Both the position numbers and the translations under genes were made by a program. DNA of 64,000 bases from Daphnia pulex (Eukaryota; Arthropoda; Branchiopoda; Diplostraca; Daphniidae), in the NCBI RefSeq assembly GCF_021134715.1, contig NC_060020.1, positions 2,170,001-2,234,000 of the forward strand, written 5' to 3'. This document shows positions 23,801 to 38,800 of the stretch, in pieces; position 1 is the first letter of the stretch, and each line of letters opens with the position of its first letter. The notes beneath the pieces were generated by a model, which was not told the origin of the DNA, made no database searches, and worked only from the letters and a program-made list of their open reading frames with translations.

Positions 23801-26800
23801 GATCGATACTCGATCAGTCGTCTGGGTTCCATTCCACATTTCCCCCTCCGCTTCCAATCTTTATTTCTCCCCAGTAAATATAGAGACATCTGTTATGAGA
23901 TACCTCGCAGGAAGGTCTCCGTCCGTTTTCTCTAGGCGCCCGTCACTTGGTCCAAGTGTTTGGGCCTATGTGTTCCCGAGCCCCACGTACGCAAGCTGTG
24001 ATGTGATGCAAGAAACGGTTGCTAATCATGTGGGCGATATTAGCTTTGCTCTCTCCATCTCTCTAGCTCTCTCTACTGTTGTTGATTGTCTTTGAAATCC
24101 TTCACAAACTCGGCAGCACTCCAAACTCTCTCCAGGATCAAAGAGATGCACAACATCCACCTCCCCTCAAAATCTTCTTTCGTTTCCGGATCGTATCCTA
24201 ATCACGAACGGAATGGGGGATAGAGGGGGGAGACGGATGTTGTGGATGCCTTGAGGGATTTTCGATACGTACTCCATACACAACTAGAGAGATGCCCAGC
24301 ACGACTGAATGCTGATTGGTTCGGTTTTCACGTACTACTAGATATATATATATGTTGTGCACCAGATTGCAAGGGAGGATTAGGCGGGGAGGGATTAAAT
24401 TTTTCGTTATCTTCCAGGAATAAAAAAAGAAAAATAGGGGGACCAAGAGTAGGGGGGTAGAAAAGGATTTTTTCTTTTTTTCGTCATGAGGAATGAAGAA
24501 AGACAATGACGCCACAAGGGATTGGTTGTTTTTAGGGATTTGCCAGTCAACGAACGATCACGACAAGAACAATGACAACAACAACAACGAACATCATTAA
24601 AGAAGAGTGACAACTTACAGGGACGGAGGGAGGCTTGTGCACAACCACCAAGTCCTCGTCGAGGTGGACGATGCTCACTGCATCCCCAATCACGGGCCTC
24701 TCGTGTCTGCGCAGCCGTTTTTTTATTTTGTTTCGTTCGTTTGTTTGTTTGATTTTTTTTTTTTTTTTTTTTAAATTGTACAGTTTGTTTGTCCATCGCC
24801 ATTCAATCAGCAGGTCGCAAGCAGAACAACACACAATCAACAACAACGTGGTTAGAGCGACGTCATGTTTCTCGTTTTCGTCTATGATACGTGTATAGAG
24901 CTATTAGCCTATCATGCCGGTTTGAGTTTTTGTTTGTTTTTAAATTCGCACCAATCATCGACGTTTGAAATTTCAATGAGCTAACGTCGGTGATCGCTAC
25001 AAGCCAATTGAATTCTCTTTTAAAACTAATTCAGAAAATAAAAATCCCTCCAAAATCAGATAAAAAAGAAACACGATCAAAGTGACTACAAAGAAAAAGA
25101 AAGAGAAAAGATGAGATGATTGCGGCGGCTTCTTACCTGTGCACGATGTTGGCCAAAAGGTCGTTGTGCTTCAGTCGGTAGTCGATATCCACCTTCTCAT
25201 AGTTGACGGTCAGCGATCCGGATTTAATGCACCGCTCCTACGACAACAACAAATGGAACGTCAACGATTTTCTCCTCGAAAATTAACGATTTGAAACGTG
25301 AAACCAATAAGATCCGCCCCAATATTTTCCTTCAATCACGCTCGACCCGTTCCTCCTACGAGACACCCCCTGGCAGGAAATTGTCGGTCAAAAGCAGACG
25401 GGATAAATAACATCCCGTGGAAACGGCAACCGAGCAAACACACACACACACAGAGGGAAAATGAAATTGAAAAAAAAAAAAAAAAAAAAAAAACAAGAAA
25501 ACGAATCCTCCTCCCCCCCCCCCCCTAAAAAAAAGAAACGAAAGAAGAATCAAGAAAAGAACAGCTAAAGCGTGAAATGACGACCCGACAAGATTGAAAA
25601 CCAAAGAGTCACGCGTTTGTTCGCGTGTGTGTCAACCGACAGGAGGGCCCCGTGTTTCTGCAGCTGCTACCGTCGAGAAGAATGACAGCGCGTGTTTCCC
25701 ACTCTTCAAGCGGATAGACAGACGAACGAACGAACGGGCGGATAGAGAAGGGGGTACGGTAGTAGTATACATAACACGCAGCAGGAGGGACATAACAAGT
25801 TTAAACCTGATTTCAATTCCCCCCGTCAACCGAGTCCCTTCGGTTGACAATAATAATAAGAAAAAATAAAAAAATAAAATAAAATAAAGCAGAGCAGAGC
25901 GAATCTCTCACATTTCAAATTCAACAACAACTTTTATGACTGTAAATCAAAAGTGACTTACGTATTCCTCGACGGGATGGGCTCGGAACTCTCTGGCAAA
26001 GACGTCAAGGATCTTTTCTCCAACCCAGCGACCTTTGGTGAACGTCGTGAAAGTAAAGTAGTACGGGTACACTTTGCGGAGACCTAAATAAAAATGACGA
26101 CAAAAATAAATCCAACAAATCAAAATCACAAACATTGAAAAGGTCAAGCACCGAAAACGCCAAATAAATTGCGAACTTAAACAATAAAAAAAAAACTCGT
26201 CAACAGTTAAACATCCGTCACAACTGCGTAGAAACACGCACAATTTTTATTTTATTTTTTTCCTACTCTGTCACGAACGTCCGCTTTGTGTTTGTTTTAT
26301 TTCGAAAATTCGAAAAGATGGAAAAAAAAACTTGATGGGCGCGTCATGTTAATGTTTGCGACACCCATTTCACGCAATCCGTATACGCGACACGGCGACG
26401 ATAGCGCCGCGTGTCACGAGATCCACGAATTCTTGCCTTTTCTGAAGTGCTGACCTCGACTCAAAATGCCCAACACGTTTCCCGGCGACACCCACAAAAG
26501 AAACCTGTCTCTCTCCTGTAACTTCTATTTATATCCCACAGCCGCCCGCGAAGGTTCCCCCACCCCACCCCACCCCAATACGGAAAACGTAATAAAAAAT
26601 AGAGAGAAACAAGAAAAGGCTTCTGTTTGGTATCACACAATAAATAGGGGAATCTATAACTATTTCAAGTCAAACACACACACACACACCCACCCCACAT
26701 GCAGAGTTGCACAGAGATCCGCACAAAAGGGCGGAAATGGCGCGTCGTGAAAGCCTAAACAACATTTGATGAGTTGCTGGATATCCTCCTCTTGTTCGTT

Positions 26801-29800
26801 ATCGACTCAAAAGAGTCGAGGAGGCATTGACACACAGCAGCACTTTTTTTCTTCTCTCTCTCATCTTTCGAGATGGGCGACTGTCTATTGTCCAGTCACG
26901 TTCCCCACCCCACCGTCAACTTTTCTTTCACGACGGCATCTACATCTACATCTCTGGTGGCTTTTCAAATCAAATAGGGAGTTTTGGTACAGTCATCGAT
27001 TCTCTATCTGGCCAGCAGAGCCCAGCCCCAGCCACTCCCCGGCTCATGCAAAGACTCATTCATTCTCGAAAATAAAAGAAGATAAACCCAATCGAGTTCT
27101 GATGATGAAGCGACAGCGTCAGGAGTACCCGACGAGCTATTGCCTCTCATTTTCTTTGAAAACCTATTCGACGGTGCCATTTACGTGACACACACAAAGT
27201 CCAGTCTAAGCTATACTGTATACGTTGACTGGACACGGCGTCGGTCGGTTTGTCCCTGGGCAGCACTCGAAGTCCTTTTTAACTTGCCCGTCCTTACACA
27301 ACATACAAGGAAAAAGCGGAAACCCCAGAACCAATTACTTCCTGATATTGACCTCTCCGTTTTCTCTCTCTCCGACTCTTCTTCTTCTTTTTTTTATATA
27401 TTATACTTCCTTTCCTTTTAGTAGTATTATATTTGTGCTCTCTCCTATTGTTTGACGACCTCAAACCCAAACATTCCCCCCCCCTTTTGTCATTCACATC
27501 TAATAAAGTTAAGATCCGAAAAACATTCTCTGAGTTATATAGTAGTAACTGGATTGGTTGAGAAGGGAAACTAGCCAGGAGTTCCTGCGTCGTTGAGAAT
27601 CAAATGCTAACAAAGATTAAGAGAATAAAATAAAATAAAGAAAACAGAGTCCATTCAATCTAACTTGTAAGAAAAAGAGATGAACCAGAAAGTTGTTTTT
27701 GTGTCTTTACTTCTTGTCCCCCCCTCTCTCTCTTTTTTGTTGTTTCGTTTTGGCAACAGATCAACATTGCAGAATGCGACAATGAAACTAGAGAGAAAGA
27801 GAGAGAGAGAGAGGGGCTATATTTCTTTCTTTATTTTCCTGGTCATTAACTGTATTTTATCGTCTGCCAGCCCCTGGATGGAAATAATAACTGGTAATCT
27901 CTTGCTTACAAAAGAAACACAACGAGCCAGCAACGAGGACATCTTCCTGAATGTGCGTGCCGGCCTAGAGTTGCGTGCAGTGTGTTCGTTCCTTCCTTCC
28001 TTGCTTTTCTCTACACGACAAGTCTATAAGCAGTGCGTAACAGCAGGCGACCATCGAACGTAAAGAAGAAGGAAGGGACGGCTAATCGTTACTATTCAAG
28101 CGAAACAGCTTTTGCGGGATAAAAAGTCTTGGTCCCCTTCAAGTTTTCGTCGATGCAAAAATGAAAGAAGACGAGGAACATGAAGGATATAAGCCTAATA
28201 CTCTACTAGAAAGCAATATAGCTCGCTTCAGTAGAGAACAAGAAGATGAATGGAGGAGAGGAGAGACGGGAGAAAGAAAAGCAAGCGAACGGAGAGAAGT
28301 ACAAGTAGAGGAAGGCGATTCTTCTTCGACTACTCTTTATCATTCATCATCCCCCACCCATCCACTTATTTCGTCCGAACGGGCCAAGCAAGAAAGATGT
28401 CGCCCGTTCCACGGGTCTCTCATCGTCCTGCGATTCCCTTTTCGTTAGGTGCACCCACACACACATTTCGTACAGAGAAGAAGAAGAAGAAGAAGAAAGC
28501 GCAAGAAATAGGAGAAGATCCATTGACGACGCGGTCCGTGTCGCAGTGCAATCAAGCCTCTGGCAACCTTTGATGAATGATCCATCAAAAAGAATTTACT
28601 GCATTTCCTTTTTTTCCCTCTTTTTCGCTATTGCTTTCCCTTTTAAATGATAATAAAACAAACTATAAGAAACGGCTATGTTATTCCATGACCTAAGGCT
28701 CTTTTTCTTTCTTTTCCTCTCACCGAGGATCGCAAAGTTCAGCCAAGTGTGGCCGTGCCATCATTATCTGCTGGGCCGCATCCATCTTCCTTCTTGCACG
28801 GCGATTTGACAAGCGCCGGACAAAGGCGAGGAAAGAGGAGCATTAATAACGACATCATCCGAATTAATGAAATGCCAGCGGCCCTATTATATATCAATAC
28901 TACACCTTGGGCGACAAGCGGAGCAAGAAAAAAGGAAAACAAGGAGCGCTAGGTGTGTGTGTGTAACACAATCGCCATTATCACCAAGATAATGGGAGGA
29001 TGAAATGATTAGACGTTCGTGCGTGTCTGTCAGTGTACGCGTATCGTAGTAGGAAACTTAGGATGGAATGAAGGGGATACACCTGAGGAAGAAATCGAAT
29101 AGCTACTCCTGAGCTACACGGATGGTACACACACGGAACATAAATATACGCACGGATCGGATGTATCTAGGGGTTTTATGGATACGGTCCATTCCACCTG
29201 AATAAATCTGATTTAATCAGGTAACAGCGAGAGAGCAGAATTCGAATCAAGTTACCGCCAGTCTGGCATGGAAAAAGAAGCAAAGAGGAAAATGTGTGGT
29301 GCAAGACAGCAAGTAGCGGTTGGTAGTAGTAGTAGTCAATGGCATGCTATTCATGCATCGCAATTGCACCGTTCGGGATCTCAGTCAAATCCCAAAACCT
29401 CCCACTAACTGGCGACACTCCCTTCCCGTCAGGAAGCTTTTAGTCCATTATGTTTTTTTGTTTTCTCTTTTTTTCTGCGCTTAGTCTGAAAGAACTTTTT
29501 TCTTCCACGAAAATTGTACACGTTCCATCCCCCCACCCCCCCCCAAAAAAAAACATTTTGCTCTAAATCGTTAATAAGGTGGCCGTAAAAGGGGGAGACT
29601 TCATCATCAACTCAACACGACACGAATACAAAGGCGCATTTTGGTTGACATAGACATTTCTAACGCAGCTGATGACTTGACCTTTGAGACCGCCAAGAGA
29701 AAAAGTTAAACATAGAATAGGAAAAGGCGAAACAAGAGAGAGAGAGAGGCTAGAAGTCGATTTTGGGCGGAAACGGTGGTGGAACACGTCGGATGATAGG

Positions 29801-32800
29801 CGGAACCGTGACATGGGAAGAGAGACGAGAGAAAGAGGCAGCGTGAGTGAGAATAACGACACGAAGCCCCCACATCCCCCCACCCAGCTCCCAGCTCCTG
29901 TTTATATAAAACCGTGGCGTGTAAAGGATAGAGAGAGTAGGAGGGTCGGGTGAGTGGGCGAGGCCCACCACCACCACCACCAAGACTCGCTCCATCATTT
30001 GATTATCACTTTGGGATAGCGGAAGGAAAGAGAGCGCCAAGACAGTCAGGGAGAGAGAACGAAAGAAAGAGAAGAGAAGAGTTTCTTCGTTCCATCACTG
30101 ATCAATTACGACGTACCGACAAGTTCGTTATCCAAAGAAAAAGAACAAAGTAAGGAAGAAAAAGAGAAAATAAAAATAGAGACAGAAAGAAAAAAGGAAG
30201 ACCCATAGTCTCCATCCAGCATCCGTTTTTCCTACTGACGCATCCAAAAGTTCCGCAATAAAACGGAAGAGAACGGTCGTCAAATTCTTTCAAAGCGCAA
30301 AGAGTTTGAAGAGCTCGTGAAATGGAAGACATAAAAACAACCTTAGCATTCCCTCCCCAAGGGCAACTGGGGAGTAATCAAATAGAAGGAAAAAAAAACT
30401 TGATACAGTCCCCCCCCACCATGACGGAAGGGGGAGAGAGAGTTAAGAGATGGAAGAATTCCAATTCCATCGATTCGGCGTCTGTAGAGAGGGAGGAAAA
30501 AATGGTTTCGGTCGATTACGGGATGAAATCTAATCACAGTTCAATCCATCATTGATCATCAATTCATTCCTCGGGTGAGGAAAAGAAGCTAAGGAAGAAA
30601 ACATCCAGATCAAGTCAAGCGGAAGAAGGATAGCTAGAGCTTCGGCATCGACGTCTAACCTCTGCTTCACGTGGGATAGCTCTTCTTCTCCTTTTTTTTC
30701 TCTCTCTCTTTTCCTTCGCTTCCGTACACTCCATTTCCTTTTCTTCTTCTCTCAAGTTGCTGATACGTGTATACACAACACAGCAGCACAGCAGCAGCAG
30801 CCCACGACGTCTACTATAAAAGGCTGTAGGCTATTTATCCCTTTTTCACCCGTTTGATTTTCCGGCGTTCAAGATATCGAGTGCTCTACTTTGTGCCCGG
30901 CCCTGCCCTGCTCGTGTTTTGTTAACCCGGCCCTGTAAACCCGCCAACAAACGAAAGCATGTCATCAGTTTTTCTAGGCGTACGGCGTACGACGAGCGAG
31001 CGACGTCAGCCCAATGTGACGTGACGTCGTTAGACGCAGCGTCGTTTTTCAACAGCATCAAGTCCGCCCGTCCGTCCCCCCTATCGATTTCAGCATCCTG
31101 TTACACGAGGGAAAAACGGGTTGAATGGTGTGTGTGCCTGCCTTACGCCGGGTCCCGGGGTGCACGAAGGAGAGACGGGGGTCGTAACAAGCCACATCAT
31201 CTCTCCCAGTTCAATGGCAAGTCTGCAGAGTCATTTACGCAGTTGATAATAAGAAGCAAATGGAAAATAGTGCAGACTGTATTCTCAAGTGCTGGAAAGA
31301 TCCTCCCTAGTCAAAAAGGAGAGAGAGACACTCCAACCCCATCCCATCATAGCCATTCCATTGCTCAACTGCATCCAGCAGACTCGGCCCGACTGATGCA
31401 GAGCAGTAAGTCCTCCATCCTATTCAACGGCCACTGACCATTGTCTGCTGCTTCAGTAGTTTCAAATAGCCTCGACCGAGTTGCTAAGACGATCTCTCGC
31501 CGGCCAACCTTGCCCGGTTCCCCCCCCCCCCCCCCTTCGTCGTCTCTCTCCAGAGACTGACACATTGTGTCCGTCTGTCGTGCAATGACGACGAAGAGAC
31601 GGCAAAGAAAAAACGCCTTCTTCTTCTTCCTCATTTTATTTTTCTTTCTTCTTCACTGTCTTTAACAGCCAAAGCAGAAAGAAAAGCACACGCACACATA
31701 CATACAGAAGAGAAGTGTCTCTCGCTCCTTTTTGATTATCAATGGTCGACACGTCGCCTCATAAAAAAGACCAAAAGAAGTCGTCCAGACTCTCCCCATT
31801 TCTTTTTTTCTTTCCGCCCCCCTTGCAAACCTTTGCCCGCAACTCTCTCCGCAGTCCCGGCCCCTTCTTTTTCTACTTGGACCTTAAAGCGCCGCTGACC
31901 AACCTTCCGGTGACAATTACGTCGGCCAGAGAGAGAGCCAGGAGAGAAAAGGGAGGAAGAAGGCTTTTAGGCCATTGTTGGCTCTCATCGATCCAGCCGC
32001 GCCAACGGTACACACATCTCTTCTCCTATTTATTTTTTATTTTATTTTCTTTTTGAGCAAAATATAAAAAGTTAAATAAATAATATCCAAGGAGTAGGTA
32101 CACTGTACTTTGCGCACTTTCGCTTTTATTCATAAAATATTGAGTGCTCTGTTCTACTAGCTTTTATTCCCACCCCACCCTTTTACAGTCTGACCGTTGT
32201 TCGATTGACAGTAGACACTCGAGCGACCGAGCATAGTTAGCCTATAAGGCCAATGCACACTCTCTCTATTCCCATTTTCTCTTGATTCTGTTTATTTTTT
32301 CTCATGTTTTATTCTTGGCTTTGCCAATCGATTTTGCCCATTTTTCCCGGGCCACTAACCCTCTACCTCTGCCGTCTCGCATTGCAAGTAGGAAACTGCC
32401 AAGATCGATTACGATGACGATATTTAGACCGGAGATAAAAGAAGAAAAAAAAAAAAACAGATCCCGTCAAGTTCAATCTGTTTCTTCTTCTTCTCTAAAG
32501 ATAAGACGCGGTCGAGTTCAATTGTCGAGAGTCTGCACACAAAAGTGATGCCCTTCGTTTTCACCATGTGACATTCAACCACCGCCCCCGGAGAAGTTTT
32601 CCCGACCCATCGACGCTCGGACTTGGAATACCGGATAAAGTTATATTCGACGACGTCGCAAAACTTGACAATTTTTTTTCTTTCTTTCCATCTAGCTGCA
32701 ACACAGTTCCTTATTTTCCTCGGTCTTCTACTCTCTGCACGTTGAAAAAAAAAATCTAAACTTGAGCAGATATGATATTGGATCGCGAACCGGCGGCCGC

Positions 32801-35800
32801 ACCCTCCCTTCTATATAACTTGTTCATCATTTTCTTCTTCTCCTTTTTGTGTGGAAAATCGACACAGAAGAATAGGAGGCGGGAACTATGGTTCTATTCA
32901 AAAACTTCCCATCACAAGAAAAGACGAACATGCGAAGGAGAGAGAGGGGGGTGGTGCGAGGGTTCCCTTATTCTTCCATGTACACCATAGAATATGAAGC
33001 ACGCCAGAGTCCTCCTTCTCTTTGGCCTTATAGACGCGCAATATCGACGAGGAGAGAAACTGCCAGAGACTTTCTCTCTCTCTCTCCGTACACATCCCCT
33101 CTTCTAGCTGCTTTTTGAATGCAGCGACGACTCGCGAGGGAAAGGCGAACAAGAAAATAAGGTTTGGGCCTCCGCGTAGAATAAGAAACGAGAGCGACGA
33201 CGTCGAGGTTTAAATGACGAGAGAAGAAGAGAATGTGAAAAGAGGGAGAAAAGAAAAGAAAAGAAGAAGAAAAAAAAGTGGAACTGATGCCAACCTGCCC
33301 GACGGCCACCATGTCTGTAGAGAAGAGAGAAGAAGGAGAGACTCAATTTCTATAAATATATAGTGCGTACAGACGCCACAAAACAAGACCCATAGCACAC
33401 ACATAGTGCAGCAGTCTCGTTCGTGAATTTGGTTTCCTTTCAAAGCGAGCGGGATCGAGACTATAGCCACAGCGCGATCCAATAAAGAGCGAGAGAGAGA
33501 GAGAGAGAGATGAAAAAGACGCGCCAAAATTGAAAAATACGGACAACATTGACATTCACTCTTCTTCTCTTTCAACTATTTCAACGGCTAAAGGTCGCAA
33601 GAGCGAGCGAGGTGGATAAAGTCAAGAGATGGCTGGCGTCGTCGAACGACTTAACATTTCAAAAGGGAGGATCGCTTTCCAAATTCCTAAATATGAAATA
33701 GTCTAAAGCAAAATCGCATCTACTATTCAAGTGTGTATGGATAGGAATGAGAAGGAAAATAAAAAACGACGACAAAGAAGAAGAAACGGAAAGGGTCGGA
33801 CATATATCCATCAGTTGGGCGGCGCATTGATTATTCGAATGACGAGACAAAGGTGTCTGAAGTAGTTGAAATCTAAAAACAAGACGACGAGGAAGTAGCG
33901 AACAGATTTAATGAGCATTATTATGAAGTATGTAAACGACTTGACGTTTGAAACGCCTTTCCCTCCACTCAAAGTGTCGCCATCTTTCTTCCTTTGAGAA
34001 TCAGCAGAACCCACACACCACAATGCCACTGGTGGGGCTCAGAGTGGATGTCTAACTAGTACTACGTAATCTATATATACATAGTACGACGACTTTGAAA
34101 GCTTTACGATAACCCCGCGGCCATTAAACGACGTATGAACAGACAGTCGGCCAACGACGAAAAACCGACGCGAAGACACTTAAATTTCAAAATAAGAAAA
34201 TGATGATCAGAAAAAAAGAAAATAAAAACATTAAAAATATTTAAAAAAAATGTCTCTCTACCCCCTAGCAACGCGCACAAAATACCAAAGAGGACGCCAA
34301 GGAAACTTAAATAATGTCGCGTAACGTTACGCTGTCAATGTTTGGCACAGCCACGGCCCAAAAAACACACGTTTGGCATTCACCAAACAGGCGGACCACA
34401 CCTCTCTGCTTTCACTGTATATGGTACACTCTCTACTCGGAGATGAAATATATGAAAAGAAGGAGCTCCAAAAGAATAATACGGCCTTTAGTGGTGCTGG
34501 CCATTTACTGACGTCAGCGTGCCAAACTGATGGACATAGCCTCGCCAGAAAAAAAAAAAAAAAAAATTGGGATCCTTATCAATGGTTGGCTATTCATCCC
34601 AGCTGACCGTGTATCCATTTTTTCCTTTTCCTTTCCTGCTTCAAGAGTAGCCCTGGCTTTTCTCGCTCTTCTACCTCCGTCGTATAACTCGTGCACAAAT
34701 TGACTGCCATTCACATCCGATCCCGGCGGCTACAATCATCGATCGAATCGCTTTCTGCCCATCTCCCGTGGCAAGTTACGGGAGCACGACCGCTGCTATG
34801 GCACAATAACAAACAGATGACAAAAGGCGTTACAAATGTCGAAAACGAATGGATTCAACCACCAAGAAAAAAGACGACATCGTTAGAAAAGGAACCAAGC
34901 CCTCCTGGACACACACGGAAGAAAGAGATCCCTCCCACCCAGGCTACTTCTTCTTTTCCCTACCGAATGCGAGGCTGTTGCCATCAGTCAATAGCAAGGC
35001 TAATGATTCCGAGATGTTATTTACCATAAGATTATCTTTGCCTCGGTGGAGAACCCTATTTAAGAAGCATTACTCTCTATACCCCGCCGCACTCGGACGG
35101 AAAGGGAGCAAGCGAACGCAGGGACGGATGGACGGATGGATGGCCAACTAATAAACGGCTTTCATCTTACAATGTAGGGGGGGGAGGAGGGGGAAGGATA
35201 TCGGGTGATGCGGTGTGCATAATTCAACAACGGGGCAGGTTGCTGGTCGAGCCAAGCAGAAGGATCGCAGATGGTTTGGGGATATGACGTCAATCGGAGA
35301 GACGCGCAGTTGAGTCAACGTAACCGAAAACCCTACGGTGTGCCACGTAGGCTCTTTTATTTTATTTTCTTCTTCACGAAAACTAAACAAGACGGCGAAT
35401 GATGAGAGTAAATCGGAACAAGAAGGCTATGATGACGGTAAAAGCGATTGGGAGCAGCAATAATCCTTCCGTGGCATTCTCGGAAAAGACGGGTGGGAGA
35501 CTCTAGCTGCGGAATTTGGCGGATTAATACGAAAAGGAGAAAAAAAATGTGAACAAAGAAAAGAAAAAGGGGAAAAAGAATGTCAGCAGGAAAAAAAAAA
35601 GAATCTAGCCCAGCTTTAGATCTTCCCTCCTCGACCGGATAATACGAATCCTGACAAATGTTTCCATTCCAAAATAAATAAATTTATCTTTCGAAATCAT
35701 AGAGATTGATACGACAGGTTTGTCATCCAGTCACGGGCAAAACAAGAAAAAAAGGAGAGGGGTAGGATTTTGCGGTCCAATCCGGAAGCATGAAAAGAAG

Positions 35801-38800
35801 AAGAACAAGGGACTGTACATTGTACAATCCACTCGAAATGACAAATGCCCTGTATACTGTGGGAGGGTGGGTGGCTGTACGTAGTACTTAACTCAACCAA
35901 GTCGCAGCCTATTTTCATTACACGGATGCGGATGGATTGACGGCCGGAAAACCCAGTGGAAAGGGACGGGGGGGGGGTATTATGTCTGTCACTGAAACAT
36001 TCGCTCGGTTCAACGCCTCGCCCCGATCCCGTAGGGCTTCAACCGACTCTTTTTTTTATTTTTATTCCTCCGACCCATTTCTTTTCATTTCCCCTCTCCT
36101 CCGAGTAGAAACGAACTCACAAACGAACGCACGAACGAAAAAAGAGAAGAAGAATAAGAAGAGGAAAACAAAAGAAAACGAACGATGTCATCTCTTATTT
36201 CAGACACGAAAGGACGCAATGGATGCGCAACTCGCCAGGATCCGACAGAACGAGCAAAACTTTTGTCCACTCTCCCGTCCATCCGTCCGTCCGTCCTGGA
36301 CGAATGGACCGACGGCAATCTCATTTGTGTGTGTTCACCAAAGAACCCTCGTCCCTGGTCGCTCCGGCCGCTGCCGCCATTCTGCCGTGATGTCCATTCA
36401 TGTCCGGCCCAAAACTGATCGGCTATTTAGCTCCATACAAATGGCCAACACATGACACTGTTGGCCGTCTGCCCGCACCGCAAACAAGTTCGATCTTTCC
36501 CTTATTGAATTCGTTTCAAAGCAAGATTTTACTTGAGTTTAACTAAAGATAACCAACCTAACAACTAATTGAATTTCATGCACCAAAAAACGTCGACGGG
36601 TGGTAAGCAGTCGGCAATTGGATGCCACAAATCACGAAAATTACCCACCGTTTGTTATCCGACCCAAAGACGACGTCGAAAAAAACCCCAAAGCAGGACA
36701 ACCAAAAGAACAAGGACATGATTTGCTACACTCTTCATCATGTTGCACGGAGAGTTGTGTGGCTTGCCAGTTATAAAACGGACGTGATGAAAATGAGCTA
36801 GAAATCAAATTCCGTCTCGCTGGCCATAACAGAGCCCATTAAAAAAACCGGAGGGAGGGAAAAGAAAAAACAAATGAGACATTGTACAGAGTCCGTAGGA
36901 TCCTGCGACCAGATCCACACATGGGCGTAACGGCCTCTGATGTAACGTGTGCTGGTTATAGCAGCGCACCACCAACCCACACGGCGGATGGAGAAAAAAA
37001 AAGAGCTGAGAGGTGCCATCGGCTAAATTTAGATTGCGGAGGACCTTGCCCTTCCCCAGCGCATCTGCATAACCGTTGATGCACACACGCATGCCACCGA
37101 CAAATCCTATTGAAGATCCTCTGCTTTAAAGTTTAAGAAGGAAACGACTACAAGTGTGTGATTACGACGACGTCCTCCTTTATTTTTCTCTGGGACGCCT
37201 GGCGTGTCTGTAAATTTCGACCAATGTGTTTACAAACTATCCTCGAGTCGACTCTAATGATGGCGGGCACAAGTATTTCATTTTCTCAGAGAAATCTCTC
37301 CAACCACCAACCATTGGGAAAGGAAAGAAAAAAGCAACGCGACGGGAGATATATAATTTCGTTGGACAAATTGGGACAACATTTTGCAGTTTAAGCCATT
37401 CCCATTTGTCAGCCTTACTCCTTCCATATCTATCCACCTCTCCTCTTTTGGAAAGCAACGTGACGATGATGATGATGACGACAGTTCCGGCTCGGGCGGG
37501 ATAGAATCGCCATTATTATGTAAACGCGGACGAGGTCGGCTTTTCGCAAAAGACTTGGCCAAATAACAGTCTCCCCCTCTTTTGTGTTGTTGTTGTTATT
37601 ATTTCTCTTCTTTCGTCCACTCGTTAATAATAGATCGGAACGGCCACTGAATTATATAGCCAGTTTCCTCAACTGCGCTCCCGTTAGCCGGGACAAGAAA
37701 AGCAAATAAAAAATGCCAAAGTATTCCCGTCGAAAACGAAACACGCGACTCCCCTCCGTTTCTCTCTAGGGGGTCGTTTGACAGGTCAAGAAAAACCAAA
37801 ACTTTAAAATCACAAAACGTACAAATAGTCACTGGTCGGACGATTTTCTTAAATCAGCCGGGGAAAAAAAAACGGGCAACGAACAGGAGGGAGGGAGGGA
37901 GTTGGCGTTGCGTAACCCAAATGGGGGTCATTTCTCGTCCAGTCTAATAACGTGTTGGGAAGTCGGCAGGTAATAACAAGTCCCTCCATAATAATTAAGG
38001 CTTGAAAGATATTGAGATTGGAAGCCGCCCGACAAGCAGGATCGAGTGTGTGTCCCAGCTGGGCTGTTGGCCGCCCACCCTATTTTATTATTCAAATAAA
38101 TCGCGCAGCCCAATTGGAGGAAGCGGCGGTGGGCAATAACAACTTGCCCCCACTGCGGTTTGTTTTGTAACCGCAAACATCCAACTACTACTACCACCAC
38201 CGCCGCCGCCTTAGCGTCTAAAATCGGACGTCGTATCCTGTCGTTTGTTTTTGTTTTCCGCAATCAAAGTCCGCGACTTGGCTTCTTTATGGACCTTTGC
38301 ATCGTGTCGGGGGGACGGACAACCGTTTGGGTAACCGGGGACCCAATATCCAGAGGAAAGGAGAGCTCGAGCTTTATAAGCTCCGGCTCACAATATCCAA
38401 CATCCCCCTTACGGCATCTTCATCTTCTTATATTCAATCTCTCCCCCGATAGAGCAATCACTTGGCCAAAGAAAGGAAACAGGACACAATACTTTCACTT
38501 TACTTTTTGCTCCTCTTTTTATTTGTTTATTTTTATTTTTTCCCCGTTGCAGTGTGCGCGGAGGTGTGTGCGGGAATCCAACAAGTCCGATGTCATGTCC
38601 ATTTTATTTTGCCCGCAGTGCTCCTGCAAACTGCTTGGGAGCTGCTATTTCGGGCTATTTGTCCTCGTCCTCAACTCTCAACCCAACAGCAGCAACAACA
38701 ACAACAACATCGGCCGCAAAAAAAGACTTTCGACTCTCTCCTTTTGGGTTGTTGTTTATCCTCCCCTCTCGTGAGCAATGCTCCCCCCAGGAATAGTCAC

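Noticed and set aside
28739..28942. Possible extra RPUSD2 exon with a GTGAGA donor near 28727
   Set aside because: None of the frames resembles RPUSD2 or any duplicated exon, and phase does not fit a known exon pair.
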